The notes under the pieces: model-generated
Seen by the model: the letters and a program-made list of their open reading frames with translations, nothing else
Databases searched by the model: none
What the model was told of the DNA's origin: nothing
Origin: Marinomonas flavescens
Lineage (GTDB): Bacteria > Pseudomonadota > Gammaproteobacteria > Pseudomonadales > Marinomonadaceae
NCBI RefSeq assembly: GCF_004352835.1
Contig: NZ_SJSB01000018.1
Location: forward strand, 1 to 63,046
Direction of reading: 5' to 3'
DNA length: 63,046 nt
Shown: piece after piece, positions 16,714 through 28,360 of the stretch
Layout of the letters: the number at the start of each line of letters is the position of its first letter
Numbering within the stretch: position 1 is the stretch's first letter
Position numbers and translations under genes: made by a program

Positions 16714-18899
16714 ATAATGATATTCAGGAAGATCACGTGAGGATAACTAGTACTCCGTTTAGTTCTTCTAGCCTAATTATTTTCACTGGCGTACCGCTGG
16801 AAAAAAACTCCTACAAAACTGCTAGCGGTAAATATTACGTCACTATCAAAGCAAATTCTGAATCAATCCCAGTGCAACCGGCAATTGGGCAGTATTGGAC
16901 GGTCAAAGGCGCACGACGCATTGAGGAAGTGACAACAGGCAATTACGTAATGCTACAGCATATCTATGAAGCACCAGATTATGTTGAATGCACTCTGCCA
17001 GAGTCTGGTGAACAGCTAATACAGTTCATTGCCAAAGAAAAAGCGTTTAGAGGTATTGGAGAAGTTAAGGCCAGAGCTTTGTGGGCGTTGCTAGGTAACT
17101 CTTTCCACTCAACCCTACAAACTGACACACTTGAAGCCAGAAATCGCCTTAAAGGGGTTTTGAGTGAGGATTCTATTGATGCGCTCTACGAAGGGTACGA
17201 GAAATATAAAAATCTCAAACATACCAATTGGATGACGTTACGTGGTATTCCAGTTTCAATTCAACAGCGACTCCTCAAATTTCATGATGATAAATCTGTG
17301 GACGCAATACAGGATAACCCTTATTTGCTTTGTGGATTCGGAATGTCCTTTAATGATGTTGAAGGCCTTATTAATAAATGGACTTTTGAAATTGCGACTG
17401 ATGATCCGAGACGACTTAGTGCAGCTCTAGAATTTGCCCTACGTAAGCAAGTAGAAAAAGGACATACTTATACTAAGCGAGAAGACTTAGTACCTGCGTT
17501 GAACAAATTACTGAAGAATAAGGAGCTAGTCGCAAGCGCATGCAAAGCAGGACACGATAAAGCTCAATTTCTGCTGAATAATGACACTCTGACGTATCAC
17601 CCAACCGCTCAGCTATTAATGGAATCTACCGTTGCCAAGCGTCTGTTAACAATGGCTGACATTGACGGTTTGTATGACAGAAAAACCAGCCAAGCTTACC
17701 GTGCTGCCCTCAAAGAATTGCCTTATGATCTAACTGCCAAGCAAAAAGAAGCAGTGGGTACGTGTTTAGATAATGCTGTAGCCTGTATAACTGGAGGGGC
17801 CGGAACGGGCAAGACGACAGTACTCAGAACCGCGCTTCGAGCTTTTAGTTTAATGGGTTATGCAATCCATGCTGTTGCACTAAGTGGTCGAGCTGCAATG
17901 CGTCTACATGAGTCTATTGGCCTCACGACGATGACTATTGCTGGCTTTTTGAGAAATCCACCACTGGACAGCACAGGTAGCGATAAAAACCTATTGGTGA
18001 TTGATGAAGCAAGCATGGTTGATTTACCGACCATGTATAGAATCGTTACACATATACATCCATCTGTACGGATCGTATTAACGGGCGATCCGGATCAACT
18101 GCCGCCTATTGGGTGCGGAAAAGTATTGGCTGATATCGTTCACTCCAAACGAATAGCCAACACCATTCTGGATATTGTGAAACGTCAGGAAGGAAGTACC
18201 GGAATCCCTGAGTACTCAAAGCTCATTAATCAGGGGCAAATTCCTCCGAAACTTTCTACCGCCTCCATATATTTTCATGAGGCGAATAGAAGCGAAATAA
18301 CCAATAGGTGTTGCCTCCTGTATCGTGAAAGCCCTGAGAATAGCCGAATTATAGCGCCTACCAGAAACATGGTCTCTGAGATAAACAACAAAGTTCAATC
18401 GGCAGTAAATAGCCATGGCGAAATGCTGCGATTCACCATGTACTCTGAAGAGTTCTTCTTAAATCTACGACTGAATGATGCTGTTTTGTTTACGAAAAAC
18501 CTTTATCACAGAGGTATCCAGAATGGCAGCCTTGGCGTTCTTAGTGGCGTTGAGCCGGAACAGGATGACTCAGACGAGTTGGCTGAAACATACTTTGGAG
18601 ATGTGACACTTGATACCGGTGACAGAATACAAATCACACAAGACGTCTTGGATTGTATGGAACTGGGTTACGCCATCACTCTACATAAGGCTCAAGGCTC
18701 ACAATTCCCAAGAGTGATCATAGCATTGAGTAAAGGCAGAATCGTCGATCGTGCATGGCTATATACAGCCATTACTCGTGCAGAGAGTGAAATTCACATA
18801 GTAGGAAGTCAGGAAGATTTCATTGCTATTACCGCAGCCACTAGTAATGCAAGTCGAAGGAATAGTTATCTTGAAAAACTATTATCGGTGTACGATTAA
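16710..18899 (+). CDS. RecD2-type SF1B DNA helicase
   Basis: A 729-aa protein. It has an N-terminal OB-like region, a helix-hairpin-helix stretch (RGIGEVKARALWALLG), then the helicase core: Walker A GGAGTGKTT near residue 361, Walker B LLVIDEASMVD, motif III LTGDPDQLPPIG, and the C-terminal UvrD-like motifs LHKAQGSQFPRV and LYTAITRAES. These are RecD/RecD2 features (5'-3' helicase). It closes an overlapping three-gene unit with the resolvase, so a role in processing or replicating the excised island is likely. An 8-bp-arm inverted repeat overlaps its stop (18897-18915). Confidence 0.9.
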   Translation: MNNDIQEDHVRITSTPFSSSSLIIFTGVPLEKNSYKTASGKYYVTIKANSESIPVQPAIGQYWTVKGARRIEEVTTGNYVMLQHIYEAPDYVECTLPESGEQLIQFIAKEKAFRGIGEVKARALWALLGNSFHSTLQTDTLEARNRLKGVLSEDSIDALYEGYEKYKNLKHTNWMTLRGIPVSIQQRLLKFHDDKSVDAIQDNPYLLCGFGMSFNDVEGLINKWTFEIATDDPRRLSAALEFALRKQVEKGHTYTKREDLVPALNKLLKNKELVASACKAGHDKAQFLLNNDTLTYHPTAQLLMESTVAKRLLTMADIDGLYDRKTSQAYRAALKELPYDLTAKQKEAVGTCLDNAVACITGGAGTGKTTVLRTALRAFSLMGYAIHAVALSGRAAMRLHESIGLTTMTIAGFLRNPPLDSTGSDKNLLVIDEASMVDLPTMYRIVTHIHPSVRIVLTGDPDQLPPIGCGKVLADIVHSKRIANTILDIVKRQEGSTGIPEYSKLINQGQIPPKLSTASIYFHEANRSEITNRCCLLYRESPENSRIIAPTRNMVSEINNKVQSAVNSHGEMLRFTMYSEEFFLNLRLNDAVLFTKNLYHRGIQNGSLGVLSGVEPEQDDSDELAETYFGDVTLDTGDRIQITQDVLDCMELGYAITLHKAQGSQFPRVIIALSKGRIVDRAWLYTAITRAESEIHIVGSQEDFIAITAATSNASRRNSYLEKLLSVYD

Positions 18900-18951
18900 G
18901 ATATTGAATATCTTACCCTGCTCCTTTTGGCTAGTTCACCAAACACTAAAA

Positions 18952-18973
18952 TGCTCTTAAATTTGAAAGAGCA
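18952..18973. promoter_or_regulatory. Inverted repeat upstream of hsdM
   Basis: TGCTCTT (18952-18958) and AAGAGCA (18967-18973) are perfect inverted arms, 37 bp before the hsdM start. It could be an operator or an mRNA hairpin controlling the restriction operon. Confidence 0.35.
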
Positions 18974-19009
18974 CGTCACTTTAAAGCGATTTTAACTAGG
19001 AATGTAAAC

Positions 19010-20590
19010 ATGACAAGCATGCAACAACGAGCTGAGCTTCAACGCCAAATATGGGCGATTGCCAACGATGTACGAGGCTCAGTGGATGGTTGGGATTTTA
19101 AACAATATGTACTGGGTACGCTGTTCTACCGTTTTATCAGTGAGAACTTTGAGCTTTACATCACAGGCGGTGATGACAGCGTTAATTATGCAGCCATGTC
19201 TGACGATGACGAAAACATTAAGTTTGCCAAAGAAGATGCCATTAAAACCAAAGGCTATTTTCTGTACCCTAGCCAGTTGTTCAGCAATGTGGTGGCCAAT
19301 GCACACAAGAACGACAACTTAAATACGGACTTAGCGGCTATTTTTGCGGCAATCGAAAACTCAGCCAATGGCTATGATTCAGAAAAAGACATCAAAGGCT
19401 TGTTTGCGGATTTTGATACCACCAGTAACCGCTTGGGTAATACGGTAGAGGCAAAAAACAAACGCTTGGCAGCTGTGTTAAAAGGTGTGGCAGGTTTAAC
19501 TTTTGGTAACTTCGAAGACAACCAAATTGATTTATTCGGTGATGCTTACGAGTTCCTTATCTCCAACTACGCGGCAAATGCCGGTAAATCCGGTGGCGAA
19601 TTTTTCACCCCTCAGCACGTTTCGAAATTGATCGCGCAGCTGGCCATGCACGGCCAAACCAGTGTGAATAAAATCTATGACCCTGCGGCGGGTTCGGGCT
19701 CGTTGCTGTTACAAGCTAAGAAGCACTTCGATGCGCATATCATTGAAGATGGCTTTTTTGGTCAAGAGCTAAACCACACCACCTACAACTTGGCGCGTAT
19801 GAATATGTTTTTGCACAACATTAACTACGACAAGTTTAATATTCAGTTGGGTGACACTTTAACCGAACCGCACTTTTTAGACGACAAACCGTTTGATGCG
19901 ATTGTCTCTAACCCGCCTTATTCAGTGAAATGGATTGGTAGCGACGACCCAACCCTAATCAACGACGACCGCTTTGCGCCCGCTGGCATATTAGCGCCTA
20001 AATCAAAAGCCGACTTTGCTTTTGTACTCCATGCCCTCAGTTACCTATCAAGCAAAGGCCGTGCAGCGATTGTTTGCTTCCCTGGTATTTTTTACCGTGG
20101 TGGCGCAGAACAAAAAATTCGCCAGTACCTTATTGATAACAACTATGTGGAAACCGTGATTTCATTGGCACCTAACCTGTTCTTTGGCACCACCATTGCC
20201 GTGAATATCTTAGTGCTGTCTAAACACAAAACCGACACTACCACCCAGTTTATTGATGCCAGCGGCGAGGCTTACTTTAAAAAGGAAACCAATACCAACG
20301 TAATCACCAATCAGCACATTGAAGACATAATGAAAGTGTTTGCCAGCAAAGAGAATGTGGAACATTTTGCTAAATCGGTTGATTTGGATGTTATCGCAGG
20401 CAATAGCTACAACCTTTCGGTAAGCAGTTATGTAGAAGCGAAAGACAACCGCGAGTTAGTGGACATTACAGAGCTTAATGCCGAACTTAAAACTACCGTC
20501 GCTAAAATTGATGCGCTTCGCAGTGATATTGACGCCATTATTTTAGAAATAGAAGGGGCGGAAATTGAAGGTGAGGAGCTTGAGGCATGA
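19010..20590 (+). CDS. hsdM: Type I restriction-modification methyltransferase subunit HsdM
   Basis: A 526-aa N6-adenine methyltransferase subunit. The N-terminal HsdM domain is followed by the SAM-binding motif [10 protein letters not shown] (about residue 223) and the catalytic NPPY motif ([10 protein letters not shown], about residue 300). Together with HsdS it methylates the host copy of the target; with HsdR it completes the restriction complex. AGGA precedes the ATG. The stop overlaps the hsdS start (ATGA). First gene of the five-gene operon hsdM-hsdS-prrC-rhuM-hsdR. Confidence 0.97.
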   Translation: MTSMQQRAELQRQIWAIANDVRGSVDGWDFKQYVLGTLFYRFISENFELYITGGDDSVNYAAMSDDDENIKFAKEDAIKTKGYFLYPSQLFSNVVANAHKNDNLNTDLAAIFAAIENSANGYDSEKDIKGLFADFDTTSNRLGNTVEAKNKRLAAVLKGVAGLTFGNFEDNQIDLFGDAYEFLISNYAANAGKSGGEFFTPQHVSKLIAQLAMHGQTSVNKIYDPAAGSGSLLLQAKKHFDAHIIEDGFFGQELNHTTYNLARMNMFLHNINYDKFNIQLGDTLTEPHFLDDKPFDAIVSNPPYSVKWIGSDDPTLINDDRFAPAGILAPKSKADFAFVLHALSYLSSKGRAAIVCFPGIFYRGGAEQKIRQYLIDNNYVETVISLAPNLFFGTTIAVNILVLSKHKTDTTTQFIDASGEAYFKKETNTNVITNQHIEDIMKVFASKENVEHFAKSVDLDVIAGNSYNLSVSSYVEAKDNRELVDITELNAELKTTVAKIDALRSDIDAIILEIEGAEIEGEELEA

Positions 20591-21792
20591 GTCAGTTGAA
20601 CTATTTAGAGAAACTGCTGGATGGGGTTGAGGTTGAATGGATGACGCTAGGGAATGAACACGCGGTTGAAATAGCCAATAGTGGCCGAAAGCCTGTAAAA
20701 GCAGCGCTGCGTGTAGCAGGAGAAACGCCGTATTACGGCGCAAACAACATTCAAGATTATGTTGACGGCTACACTCATGATGGTGAGTTCGTGCTTATTG
20801 CTGAAGATGGTTCAGCAAGTCTTGAGAACTACTCTATTCAATACGCAACTGGTCGGTTCTGGGCAAACAACCATGTTCATGTTGTGAGAGGTAAAGAAGG
20901 TCTCAATACACGCTACCTATATCACTATCTTTGTATTGTTAACTTTGTTCCGTTTTTATCTGGTGGTGGTCGTGCCAAGCTGACCAAAGGAAAGCTGGTT
21001 GATATACCGCTCCCCATCCCATGCCCAAATAACCCAGAAAAATCGCTGGCAATACAAGCTGAAATAGTGCGCATTCTGGACGCATTTACCGCCATGACCG
21101 CCGAGCTGACCGCCGAGCTTAACATGCGCAAGAAACAATACAATTACTATCGCGATCAGTTGTTAAGTTTTGAAGAAGGTGAAGTTGAGTGGAAGACTTT
21201 GGGTGAAGTAGCTTTAGATTTTGGTCGAGGAAAATCTAAACATCGACCTAGAAATGATCCTAGTTTGTATGGAGGTGATATACCCTTTATTCAAACGGGT
21301 GATATCAGAAATGCGGCTCATACTATTCAAGAGTACAGGCAGACTTATAGTGAACTCGGTTTAAAGCAGAGTAAATTGTGGCCTAAAGGCACACTATGCA
21401 TCACTATCGCCGCGAATATTGCAGAAACATCTATTTTGGGCTTTGGTGCATGTTTTCCTGATAGTGTTATTGGTTTCTTTGCAAATCCAGAGGAAACAAG
21501 CTCAAGTTACGTTGAATATTTACTATCCTCAATCAAAACGCAGCTAGAAGGAAAAGGTCAAGGGAGCGCACAAAGCAATATAAACTTGGGTACATTTCAG
21601 AACTTAAAGCTTCCGTTCCCTCCAATTACGAAGCAAGAGCGCATTGTGGCTTTGCTCGATAAATTTGAGCTGTTAACTAACTCCATCACCGAAGGTCTCC
21701 CCCGCGAAATCGAGTTACGTCAAAAGCAATACGAGCATTATCGTGACCTATTGTTGAACTTCCCGAAATCTCATTCAGATGAGGCAGCTTAA
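20587..21792 (+). CDS. hsdS: Type I specificity subunit HsdS
   Basis: A 401-aa protein with two target-recognition domains. Each is followed by a conserved helical spacer repeat: one around residues 155-195 ([12 protein letters not shown]...[14 protein letters not shown]), one near the end ([12 protein letters not shown]...[14 protein letters not shown]). Each TRD reads one half of a bipartite DNA target; the target cannot be predicted. The near-identity of the two repeats is normal and allows TRD shuffling. Confidence 0.95.
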   Translation: MSQLNYLEKLLDGVEVEWMTLGNEHAVEIANSGRKPVKAALRVAGETPYYGANNIQDYVDGYTHDGEFVLIAEDGSASLENYSIQYATGRFWANNHVHVVRGKEGLNTRYLYHYLCIVNFVPFLSGGGRAKLTKGKLVDIPLPIPCPNNPEKSLAIQAEIVRILDAFTAMTAELTAELNMRKKQYNYYRDQLLSFEEGEVEWKTLGEVALDFGRGKSKHRPRNDPSLYGGDIPFIQTGDIRNAAHTIQEYRQTYSELGLKQSKLWPKGTLCITIAANIAETSILGFGACFPDSVIGFFANPEETSSSYVEYLLSSIKTQLEGKGQGSAQSNINLGTFQNLKLPFPPITKQERIVALLDKFELLTNSITEGLPREIELRQKQYEHYRDLLLNFPKSHSDEAA

Positions 21793-22979
21793 TGAGTGAA
21801 TCATTAAAAGAAGCAGCGAGAACACTTCGTACGAATACTAAAAAAGCACAGCTGATTTACGCTTTTAATGGAACTGGAAAAACTCGTTTATCTAGGGCTT
21901 TTAAGGAGCTGTTAGAATCTGAAATAGAACGGGACGAAACTGACGAAATAACTTCTGAGTTAGCTCATAAAAATATCCTTTATTATAACGCTTTCACTGA
22001 GGACCTTTTTTATTGGGATAATGACTTAGCACAAGATGAGCGTCGTATTTTAAAGATTCATCCAAATGCTTTTACTGATTGGGTATTCAAAGAACAAGGG
22101 CAAGATCGAAATGTTGTTAGCCACTTTCAACGCTACTCTAACCCTAAACTTACGCCTCTATTTAATGATGAGTATACCTTTGTTAATTCGAACAATGATG
22201 AAGTAACGGTTCCTGCATTCTCTGAAGTTCAGTTTTCTTTCGAGCGAGGTAATAACGAATCAGAACCCAATATAAAAATATCTAAAGGTGAAGAAAGTAA
22301 TTTTATCTGGAGTGTGTTTTATAGTCTGATTGAGCAAGTTATTGAGGTTCTAAATGTAACTCGAGTGGAAGAAAGAGAAACTCAGCAATTCAATAACATG
22401 AAATATATCTACATTGATGATCCAGTTAGCTCATTGGATGAAAACCATTTAATGCAACTTGCTGTTGACTTAGCTTCTTTGATCAAAAGGAGTACTTCAC
22501 CGATTAAGTTTATTATTTCAACACACGACACAACGTTTTATAACTTTCTTCATAATGAGCTGAATTCAAAGGAATGCTTTTTATTAGAAGCATCAGAAGA
22601 TCAAAGTGTTTCATTAGTTAAAAAAAATGGTGATTCAAATACTAGCTTTTTTTATCATCTTGATCTTAAAAGGCAGCTAGAACAGGCAATTAAGAGTGGG
22701 ACTATTGAAAGGCAGCATTTTATATTCATCCGCAACCTTTACGAAAAAACGGCTAGTTTTCTAGGTTACCCAAAATGGTCAAAGCTATTGCCAGGTAATA
22801 GCGATGAAAATAGGGAAGCCTATCTTAATCGTATTATTCAATTTTCAAGTCATGACTCCTTAGCAAACTTGCGGCCAGCCATAATAAAACCGGAAGAAAA
22901 GCAAATAGTTAATTTCCTACTAACGCACCTCATTAATAATTATAGTTATTGGAAACAGGAGGCGGAAGGTGACCAATAA
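21792..22979 (+). CDS. prrC: PrrC-type anticodon nuclease
   Basis: A 395-aa protein, the same size as E. coli PrrC (396). The N-terminal ABC-type ATPase shows a P-loop (FNGTGKT, 25-31), a signature-like SKGEE (164-168), Walker B MKYIYIDDPVSSLD and H-loop THD. The C-terminal domain carries KNGDSNTSFFY (278-288), very like the PrrC motif implicated in tRNA recognition as I remember it. Arg314, Glu318 and His354 have spacing close to the catalytic triad R320-E324-H356. Its place between hsdS and hsdR is the classical prr arrangement. In E. coli it is kept silent by the restriction complex and cleaves tRNA-Lys when a phage inhibits restriction. Confidence 0.88.
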   Translation: MSESLKEAARTLRTNTKKAQLIYAFNGTGKTRLSRAFKELLESEIERDETDEITSELAHKNILYYNAFTEDLFYWDNDLAQDERRILKIHPNAFTDWVFKEQGQDRNVVSHFQRYSNPKLTPLFNDEYTFVNSNNDEVTVPAFSEVQFSFERGNNESEPNIKISKGEESNFIWSVFYSLIEQVIEVLNVTRVEERETQQFNNMKYIYIDDPVSSLDENHLMQLAVDLASLIKRSTSPIKFIISTHDTTFYNFLHNELNSKECFLLEASEDQSVSLVKKNGDSNTSFFYHLDLKRQLEQAIKSGTIERQHFIFIRNLYEKTASFLGYPKWSKLLPGNSDENREAYLNRIIQFSSHDSLANLRPAIIKPEEKQIVNFLLTHLINNYSYWKQEAEGDQ

Positions 22980-24024
22980 GAATTTGACAATACAAGATCA
23001 AACCTCTGAATTTTTACTCTACACAGCACCTAGTGGCGAAGTTAAAGTGGAAGTGCTACTTAGTGGTGAAACCATTTGGCTGACGCAAGAACGTATTGCA
23101 GAGCTGTTTGGCGTGCAGCGACCGGCGATTACCAAACATTTAAAAAATATTTTTGAAAGCGGTGAATTACAAGAGCAACTGGTATGTTCCATTTTGGAAC
23201 ATACCACTGCACATGGCGCGATAGCTGACAAAACCCAAACCAAAGCGGTGAAATACTACAACCTAGATGCCGTTATTTCCGTTGGCTATCGGGTTAACTC
23301 AACTCAAGCAACCCAGTTTAGAATTTGGGCGACTCAACTGATTAAAGACTACATCATCAAAGGTTTTGCCATGGATGATGAACGCCTTAAAAATGGCCGT
23401 TTCTTTGGTAAAGATTATTTTAAAGAGTTGCTAGAGCGCGTTCGCTCTATTCGCACCAGTGAGCGACGTATTTATCAGCAAATCACCGATATTTTTGCTG
23501 AATGCAGTATTGATTACGATGCAAAATCAGAAACTACGCGTTTATTTTACGCCCACGTGCAAGACAAGTTTCACTTTGCTATTACCGGCCACACTGCGGC
23601 TGAAATTATTGCACTTAAAGTCGATGCCAGTCAGCCATTAATGGGTATGACAACTTATAAAAATGCACCTGTGGGGCGGATACTTAAATCAGATACGACC
23701 ATCGCGAAAAACTATCTGGCAGAAGATGAAATTAAAAAGCTTGAACGCGCTGTGTCAGCATTTTTTGATTACATAGAAGGTATTATTGAACGCCGTAATA
23801 CTTTTACCATGGAAGCTTTTGCTGAAAGTGTTAATAAGTTTTTAGCCTTTAATGAGTACCAAGTGTTAGAAGGCTATGGCAATGTAACCCGCAAGGCGGC
23901 TGAGCAAAAAGCCCATGAAGCTTATGAGCAATTTAATAAACAACAAAAAATAGAGTCAGATTTTGACCGCGAAGTTAAAAAGCTACTTGGGCATGGAAGT
24001 AAGAAAAAGGATGTAAACGAATGA
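22969..24024 (+). CDS. rhuM: RhuM family protein
   Basis: A 351-aa RhuM-type protein with a GTG start inside the end of prrC; AGGAGG lies nine bases upstream and settles this start. The N-terminal region ([44 protein letters not shown]) is the family hallmark and includes a helix-turn-helix-like segment. The C-terminal part is helical and basic. RhuM genes are often found in type I restriction operons and islands; their biochemical function is not established. It overlaps hsdR by four bases. Confidence 0.92.
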   Translation: MTNKNLTIQDQTSEFLLYTAPSGEVKVEVLLSGETIWLTQERIAELFGVQRPAITKHLKNIFESGELQEQLVCSILEHTTAHGAIADKTQTKAVKYYNLDAVISVGYRVNSTQATQFRIWATQLIKDYIIKGFAMDDERLKNGRFFGKDYFKELLERVRSIRTSERRIYQQITDIFAECSIDYDAKSETTRLFYAHVQDKFHFAITGHTAAEIIALKVDASQPLMGMTTYKNAPVGRILKSDTTIAKNYLAEDEIKKLERAVSAFFDYIEGIIERRNTFTMEAFAESVNKFLAFNEYQVLEGYGNVTRKAAEQKAHEAYEQFNKQQKIESDFDREVKKLLGHGSKKKDVNE

Positions 24025-27000
24025 CGACGTATAAAACGGTGGCAGAATCAAATAATTTTATTGTTTTAGATAAATACACTAAAGACTGGAAAGTAGCAGA
24101 AAACTTTCAGAGCGAAGGTGATTTAGAGCGTGAGCTGATTCAGGACCTAAGCAATCAGGGCTATGAGTATTTACCCGCGCTAACCACGCCAGATGCCATG
24201 CTGGTGAATGTGCGCAAACAGCTACAAGCCCTTAATAAGGTCGAGTTTACCGATGCCGAGTGGACTCGCTTTTGCGAGCAATACTTAAACACCCCAAGCG
24301 ATAATATTCTAGATAAAACTCGCAAGGTGCACAGTGACTATATCTTCGATTTTGTCTTTGATGATGGTCATATCGAAAACATCTACCTGTTCGACAAGAA
24401 AACCATTGCTCGCAACAAAGTGCAGGTCATTAAGCAGTTTGAGCAAACGGGAAACCATGCTAATCGTTACGATGTGACGATTTTGGTCAATGGTTTGCCT
24501 TTGGTGCAAATCGAACTTAAAAAGCGTGGTGTGGCAATCCGTGAGGCGTTTAACCAAATACATCGCTATAGCAAAGAAAGCTTTAATGCAGAGAACTCGT
24601 TGTACAAGTTCTTGCAGCTGTTTGTGATCTCTAATGGCACCGACACACGCTATTTTGCCAATACCACTAAGCGAGACAAAAACAGCTTCGATTTTACGAT
24701 GCACTGGGCGAAGTCAGACAATACGCTGATCAAGGATTTAAAAGACTTTACCGCCACTTTTTTCCAGAAAGAGACGTTGCTTGAAGTGATCTTGCGTTAC
24801 TCGGTGTTTGACGTCAGTAATACCTTACTGGTAATGCGCCCCTACCAGATTGCCGCTACAGAGCGTATTTTATGGAAGATTAAGAGCGCGTTTAACGCTA
24901 AGAATTGGAGCAACACCGAGAGCGGCGGGTACATTTGGCACACTACCGGTTCTGGCAAAACACTCACCAGCTTTAAAGCGGCACGTTTGGCCACCGATTT
25001 AGACTGTATTGATAAAGTCTTTTTTGTGGTAGACAGAAAAGACCTCGATTTTCAAACCATGAAAGAGTATCAGCGGTTTTCACCTGATAGTGTTAACGGT
25101 TCAGACAGTACCGCAGGGCTTAAAAGTAACCTAGATAAAGACGATAACAAGATCGTTGTTACCACAATTCAAAAGCTCAACAACTTGATCAAAGGTGAAA
25201 GCGATTTATCTATCTACAACAAGCAAGTTGTCTTTATTTTTGATGAGTGTCATCGAAGTCAGTTCGGTGAAGCGCAGAAAAACCTGAAGAAGAAATTCAA
25301 AAAGTACTACCAGTTTGGCTTTACGGGTACGCCAATTTTCCCAGAAAACGCCTTGGGTGCTGAAACCACAGGCGACGTATTTGGTCAGCAGTTGCACACT
25401 TATGTGATCACTGATGCTATTCGTGATGAAAAAGTACTCAAGTTCAAAGTGGACTATAACGATGTTCGCCCGCAATTTAAGAGCATTGAGACAGAGCAAG
25501 ATGATAAAAAGCTCAGTGCGGCTGAAAACAAACAAGCGTTCTTACATCCAATGCGTATTAGTGAAATTTCGCAATACATTTTGAATCATTTTAACCAGAA
25601 AACCCATCGCGCTTTTTCTGGCGCGAAAGGGTTTAACGCCATGTTTGCGGTAAGTAGTGTTGACGCGGCGAAAGCGTATTATGAAACCTTTAAAACATTG
25701 CAGACCGAGACCGAAAATGGTCCCACAAGTAAACCTCTGCGCATTGCAACTATCTTCTCATTTGCTGCCAATGAAGAGCAGGAAGCTATTGGTGATATTT
25801 TAGATGAGAGCTTTGAAGTTAGTGCCATGAACAGCAGTGCGAAAGAGTTTTTGAGCGCTGCGATTAACGATTACAACGCCTTGTTTAAATCTAACTATGG
25901 CGTGGACAGTAATGGCTTTCAGAACTACTACCGTGACCTTGCCCAGCGAGTAAAGAATCAAGAAATTGATCTGCTTATCGTGGTCGGTATGTTTTTAACG
26001 GGTTTTGATGCGCCGACGCTCAATACCTTGTTTGTTGATAAGAATTTGCGTTATCACGGTTTGATGCAGGCGTTTTCTCGCACTAATCGCATTTATGATG
26101 CGACTAAGACCTTTGGCAATATTGTTACCTTCCGTGATTTGGAACAGGCAACTATTGATGCCATCACCTTGTTTGGTGACAAAAACACCAAGAATGTGGT
26201 GTTGGAGAAGAGTTACAAAGAATACATGGAAGGCTTTAACGATATTGCTACTGGCCAAGCGCGTCGTGGTTTTGTTGATATCGTAAATGAGCTGCAAGAA
26301 CGCTTTCCGACCCCAGAAAACATTGAAAAAGAACAAGATAAAAAAGAGTTTGCCAAGCTGTTTGGTGAATACTTAAAAGCAGAAAATATTCTACAAAACT
26401 ACGATGAGTTTGCTGGATTAAAAGCACTGCAAAGCTTAGATACCAGTGATGAAAGCGCGGTTGAAGCATTTAAAGCTAAATACTATTTAAACGATGATGA
26501 CATGGAGGCAATGCAAAGCATCGATATGCCAAGCGAGCGTGCTATTCAAGATTATCGTTCTACTTACAACGATACCCGCGACTGGTTGCGACGCGATAAA
26601 GAAGGCCAAGACAAAGATAAGTCAACGGTAGACTGGGACGATGTGGTCTTTGAAATTGATTTGCTTAAATCTCAGGAAATAAACCTCGATTACATTCTTG
26701 AACTGATTTTTGATCACAATAAGAAGAACAAGAGCAAAGAAGGCTTGATTGAAGAAGTTCGTCGTATGATCCGCGGTAGCCTTGGCAATAGAGCGAAAGA
26801 GAGCTTGGTGGTTGATTTTATTAACCAGACAAACCTAGATGAGATCAATGACAAAGCCAGTATTATTGACGCTTTCTTCAAATTCGCCCAGGCGGAGCAG
26901 AAGCGCGAAGCCGATGCCATTATTGCCTCTGAAAAGCTAAATAAGGATGCTGCCAAACGCTATATTGCATCATCACTCAAACGTGAGTACGCCTCTGAAA

Positions 27001-27134
27001 ATGGCACTGCACTTAATGAGGCGCTGCCCAAACTTAGCCCATTGAACCCACAGTACCGAACCCAGAAGCAAACGGTTTTTCAGAAAATTGCCGCTTTTGT
27101 TGAAAAATTCAAAGGTGTGGGCGGCAAACTTTAA
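24021..27134 (+). CDS. hsdR: Type I restriction endonuclease subunit HsdR
   Basis: A 1037-aa motor and nuclease subunit. A PD-(D/E)xK-like nuclease region lies near residues 150-165 ([19 protein letters not shown]). The SF2 translocase follows with Walker A TTGSGKT (about 311-318), DECH (about 408), FTGTP and QAFSRTNR. The C-terminal helical domain binds the methylase core. It cuts unmodified DNA after ATP-driven translocation. It is the last gene of the operon and its absence of premature stops suggests an active system. Confidence 0.97.
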   Translation: MTTYKTVAESNNFIVLDKYTKDWKVAENFQSEGDLERELIQDLSNQGYEYLPALTTPDAMLVNVRKQLQALNKVEFTDAEWTRFCEQYLNTPSDNILDKTRKVHSDYIFDFVFDDGHIENIYLFDKKTIARNKVQVIKQFEQTGNHANRYDVTILVNGLPLVQIELKKRGVAIREAFNQIHRYSKESFNAENSLYKFLQLFVISNGTDTRYFANTTKRDKNSFDFTMHWAKSDNTLIKDLKDFTATFFQKETLLEVILRYSVFDVSNTLLVMRPYQIAATERILWKIKSAFNAKNWSNTESGGYIWHTTGSGKTLTSFKAARLATDLDCIDKVFFVVDRKDLDFQTMKEYQRFSPDSVNGSDSTAGLKSNLDKDDNKIVVTTIQKLNNLIKGESDLSIYNKQVVFIFDECHRSQFGEAQKNLKKKFKKYYQFGFTGTPIFPENALGAETTGDVFGQQLHTYVITDAIRDEKVLKFKVDYNDVRPQFKSIETEQDDKKLSAAENKQAFLHPMRISEISQYILNHFNQKTHRAFSGAKGFNAMFAVSSVDAAKAYYETFKTLQTETENGPTSKPLRIATIFSFAANEEQEAIGDILDESFEVSAMNSSAKEFLSAAINDYNALFKSNYGVDSNGFQNYYRDLAQRVKNQEIDLLIVVGMFLTGFDAPTLNTLFVDKNLRYHGLMQAFSRTNRIYDATKTFGNIVTFRDLEQATIDAITLFGDKNTKNVVLEKSYKEYMEGFNDIATGQARRGFVDIVNELQERFPTPENIEKEQDKKEFAKLFGEYLKAENILQNYDEFAGLKALQSLDTSDESAVEAFKAKYYLNDDDMEAMQSIDMPSERAIQDYRSTYNDTRDWLRRDKEGQDKDKSTVDWDDVVFEIDLLKSQEINLDYILELIFDHNKKNKSKEGLIEEVRRMIRGSLGNRAKESLVVDFINQTNLDEINDKASIIDAFFKFAQAEQKREADAIIASEKLNKDAAKRYIASSLKREYASENGTALNEALPKLSPLNPQYRTQKQTVFQKIAAFVEKFKGVGGKL

Positions 27135-27210
27135 GTTAGGGAGTTATATTTTTTCTGGCATTTACTAATGAACTATAGCCTTTTTTGAAGGTCATTTTGC
27201 GATCAAACTA

Positions 27211-28332
27211 ATGAGTAGTGAAAAAGTAGTTATCAAACCAATCTTCAAAAGAAACCCTTTTATAAAGACTCCTGATGAGGTTGCGGAACTGTTTGGCTTT
27301 CCTACCTCTATTCGAAGCCAGATAAAAGTTATTGCAGCCACATTTGGTGAAGCGGTCACAGTTAGTGATCGGAGTCTGGATAACTTGTCGGGGAAAGGCT
27401 TATCTGAACGAAAAGCAGAAGAAGTACTCGCACCTATGCAAACTATTTTAGATCGACTTAACCTTGACCTTGATAACTTGATTCCAACAGGGACTAGCAC
27501 AAACGATCTTAAGACCTTATGGCGTGCAGCAATTAAAAGCCTCGTAGCTGGAATTGAGTTAGCCGGTGAAGATGCAAGCTTTTTGCAACCTCTGATCGCT
27601 TTTCTTGATAGACGATGTCTTGAATACGAACCTCAACGAGAATGGATTTCTTATCATCGAGGAATGGAAGAAAGTAAGCTTCTTAGTAAAATAGTTGAGT
27701 TTTATCGACCGGTCATCGACAAAACAGCCTTGAGCGCAGAGCAACAGAATTTAGTTATTAGGACTTTTGCTAAGTCTACTTTAGCGGAGAACTTTGAAAT
27801 AGCTCAAGACGAAATGGAAGCTATGGGGCTTTTCACGCAGGACTTCAATTTATCTTTATTTGCAGCTCTAGACCTAGTTGCTATCAACTGGAAGCATCTT
27901 AATCAAGAAGGTACGAAACAGCACGATAGTTTCTTCGGTAAAATTCTAGCAGCAGATGGTAAATGCTACTTTGGTAAACTCATATCATTTATCAAAGAAG
28001 ATACCGGCATTTCATATCGAGAATTAGCCCAGCGCTTACCGATTCAGCAAGAGAGTACGGAAACAGGCCGGACTTTGTTAGAAGTTCAAATTGAACGCCT
28101 AAAAGAATGGCGTAAAGGAAAAACTAAACCTAGCTTTGCAACACTAGATAAATTTTGCTCAAACTTTGCCTTTGAAGACCAACTTCTTCTATTTATTTAT
28201 TGCTTGATTTGCCAAGCCCTAGATCGTCAGCTCGCTAAGTACCAAGGTGATGAGAAGAGGATGCTTAAGGAAATCTATTCCGCAGATAACTACTTGACCT
28301 ATTATTTGAAAGAAAAAGAGACGGCCGTCTAA
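27211..28332 (+). CDS. Uncharacterised 373-aa protein behind the restriction operon
   Basis: It lies 76 bp after hsdR on the same strand, so it may be an accessory gene of that system or an independent unit. It is soluble and mostly helical with no signal peptide. Residues 255-310 (ISYRELAQRLPIQQES...RLKEWRKGKTKPSFATLDKF) resemble a helix-turn-helix of the XRE kind placed unusually near the C-terminus. No nuclease, ATPase or membrane motif can be seen and I do not recognise the family. Confidence 0.75.
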   Translation: MSSEKVVIKPIFKRNPFIKTPDEVAELFGFPTSIRSQIKVIAATFGEAVTVSDRSLDNLSGKGLSERKAEEVLAPMQTILDRLNLDLDNLIPTGTSTNDLKTLWRAAIKSLVAGIELAGEDASFLQPLIAFLDRRCLEYEPQREWISYHRGMEESKLLSKIVEFYRPVIDKTALSAEQQNLVIRTFAKSTLAENFEIAQDEMEAMGLFTQDFNLSLFAALDLVAINWKHLNQEGTKQHDSFFGKILAADGKCYFGKLISFIKEDTGISYRELAQRLPIQQESTETGRTLLEVQIERLKEWRKGKTKPSFATLDKFCSNFAFEDQLLLFIYCLICQALDRQLAKYQGDEKRMLKEIYSADNYLTYYLKEKETAV

Positions 28333-28360
28333 GTTGTAAAACTAGCGGCCGTTAATTAGG

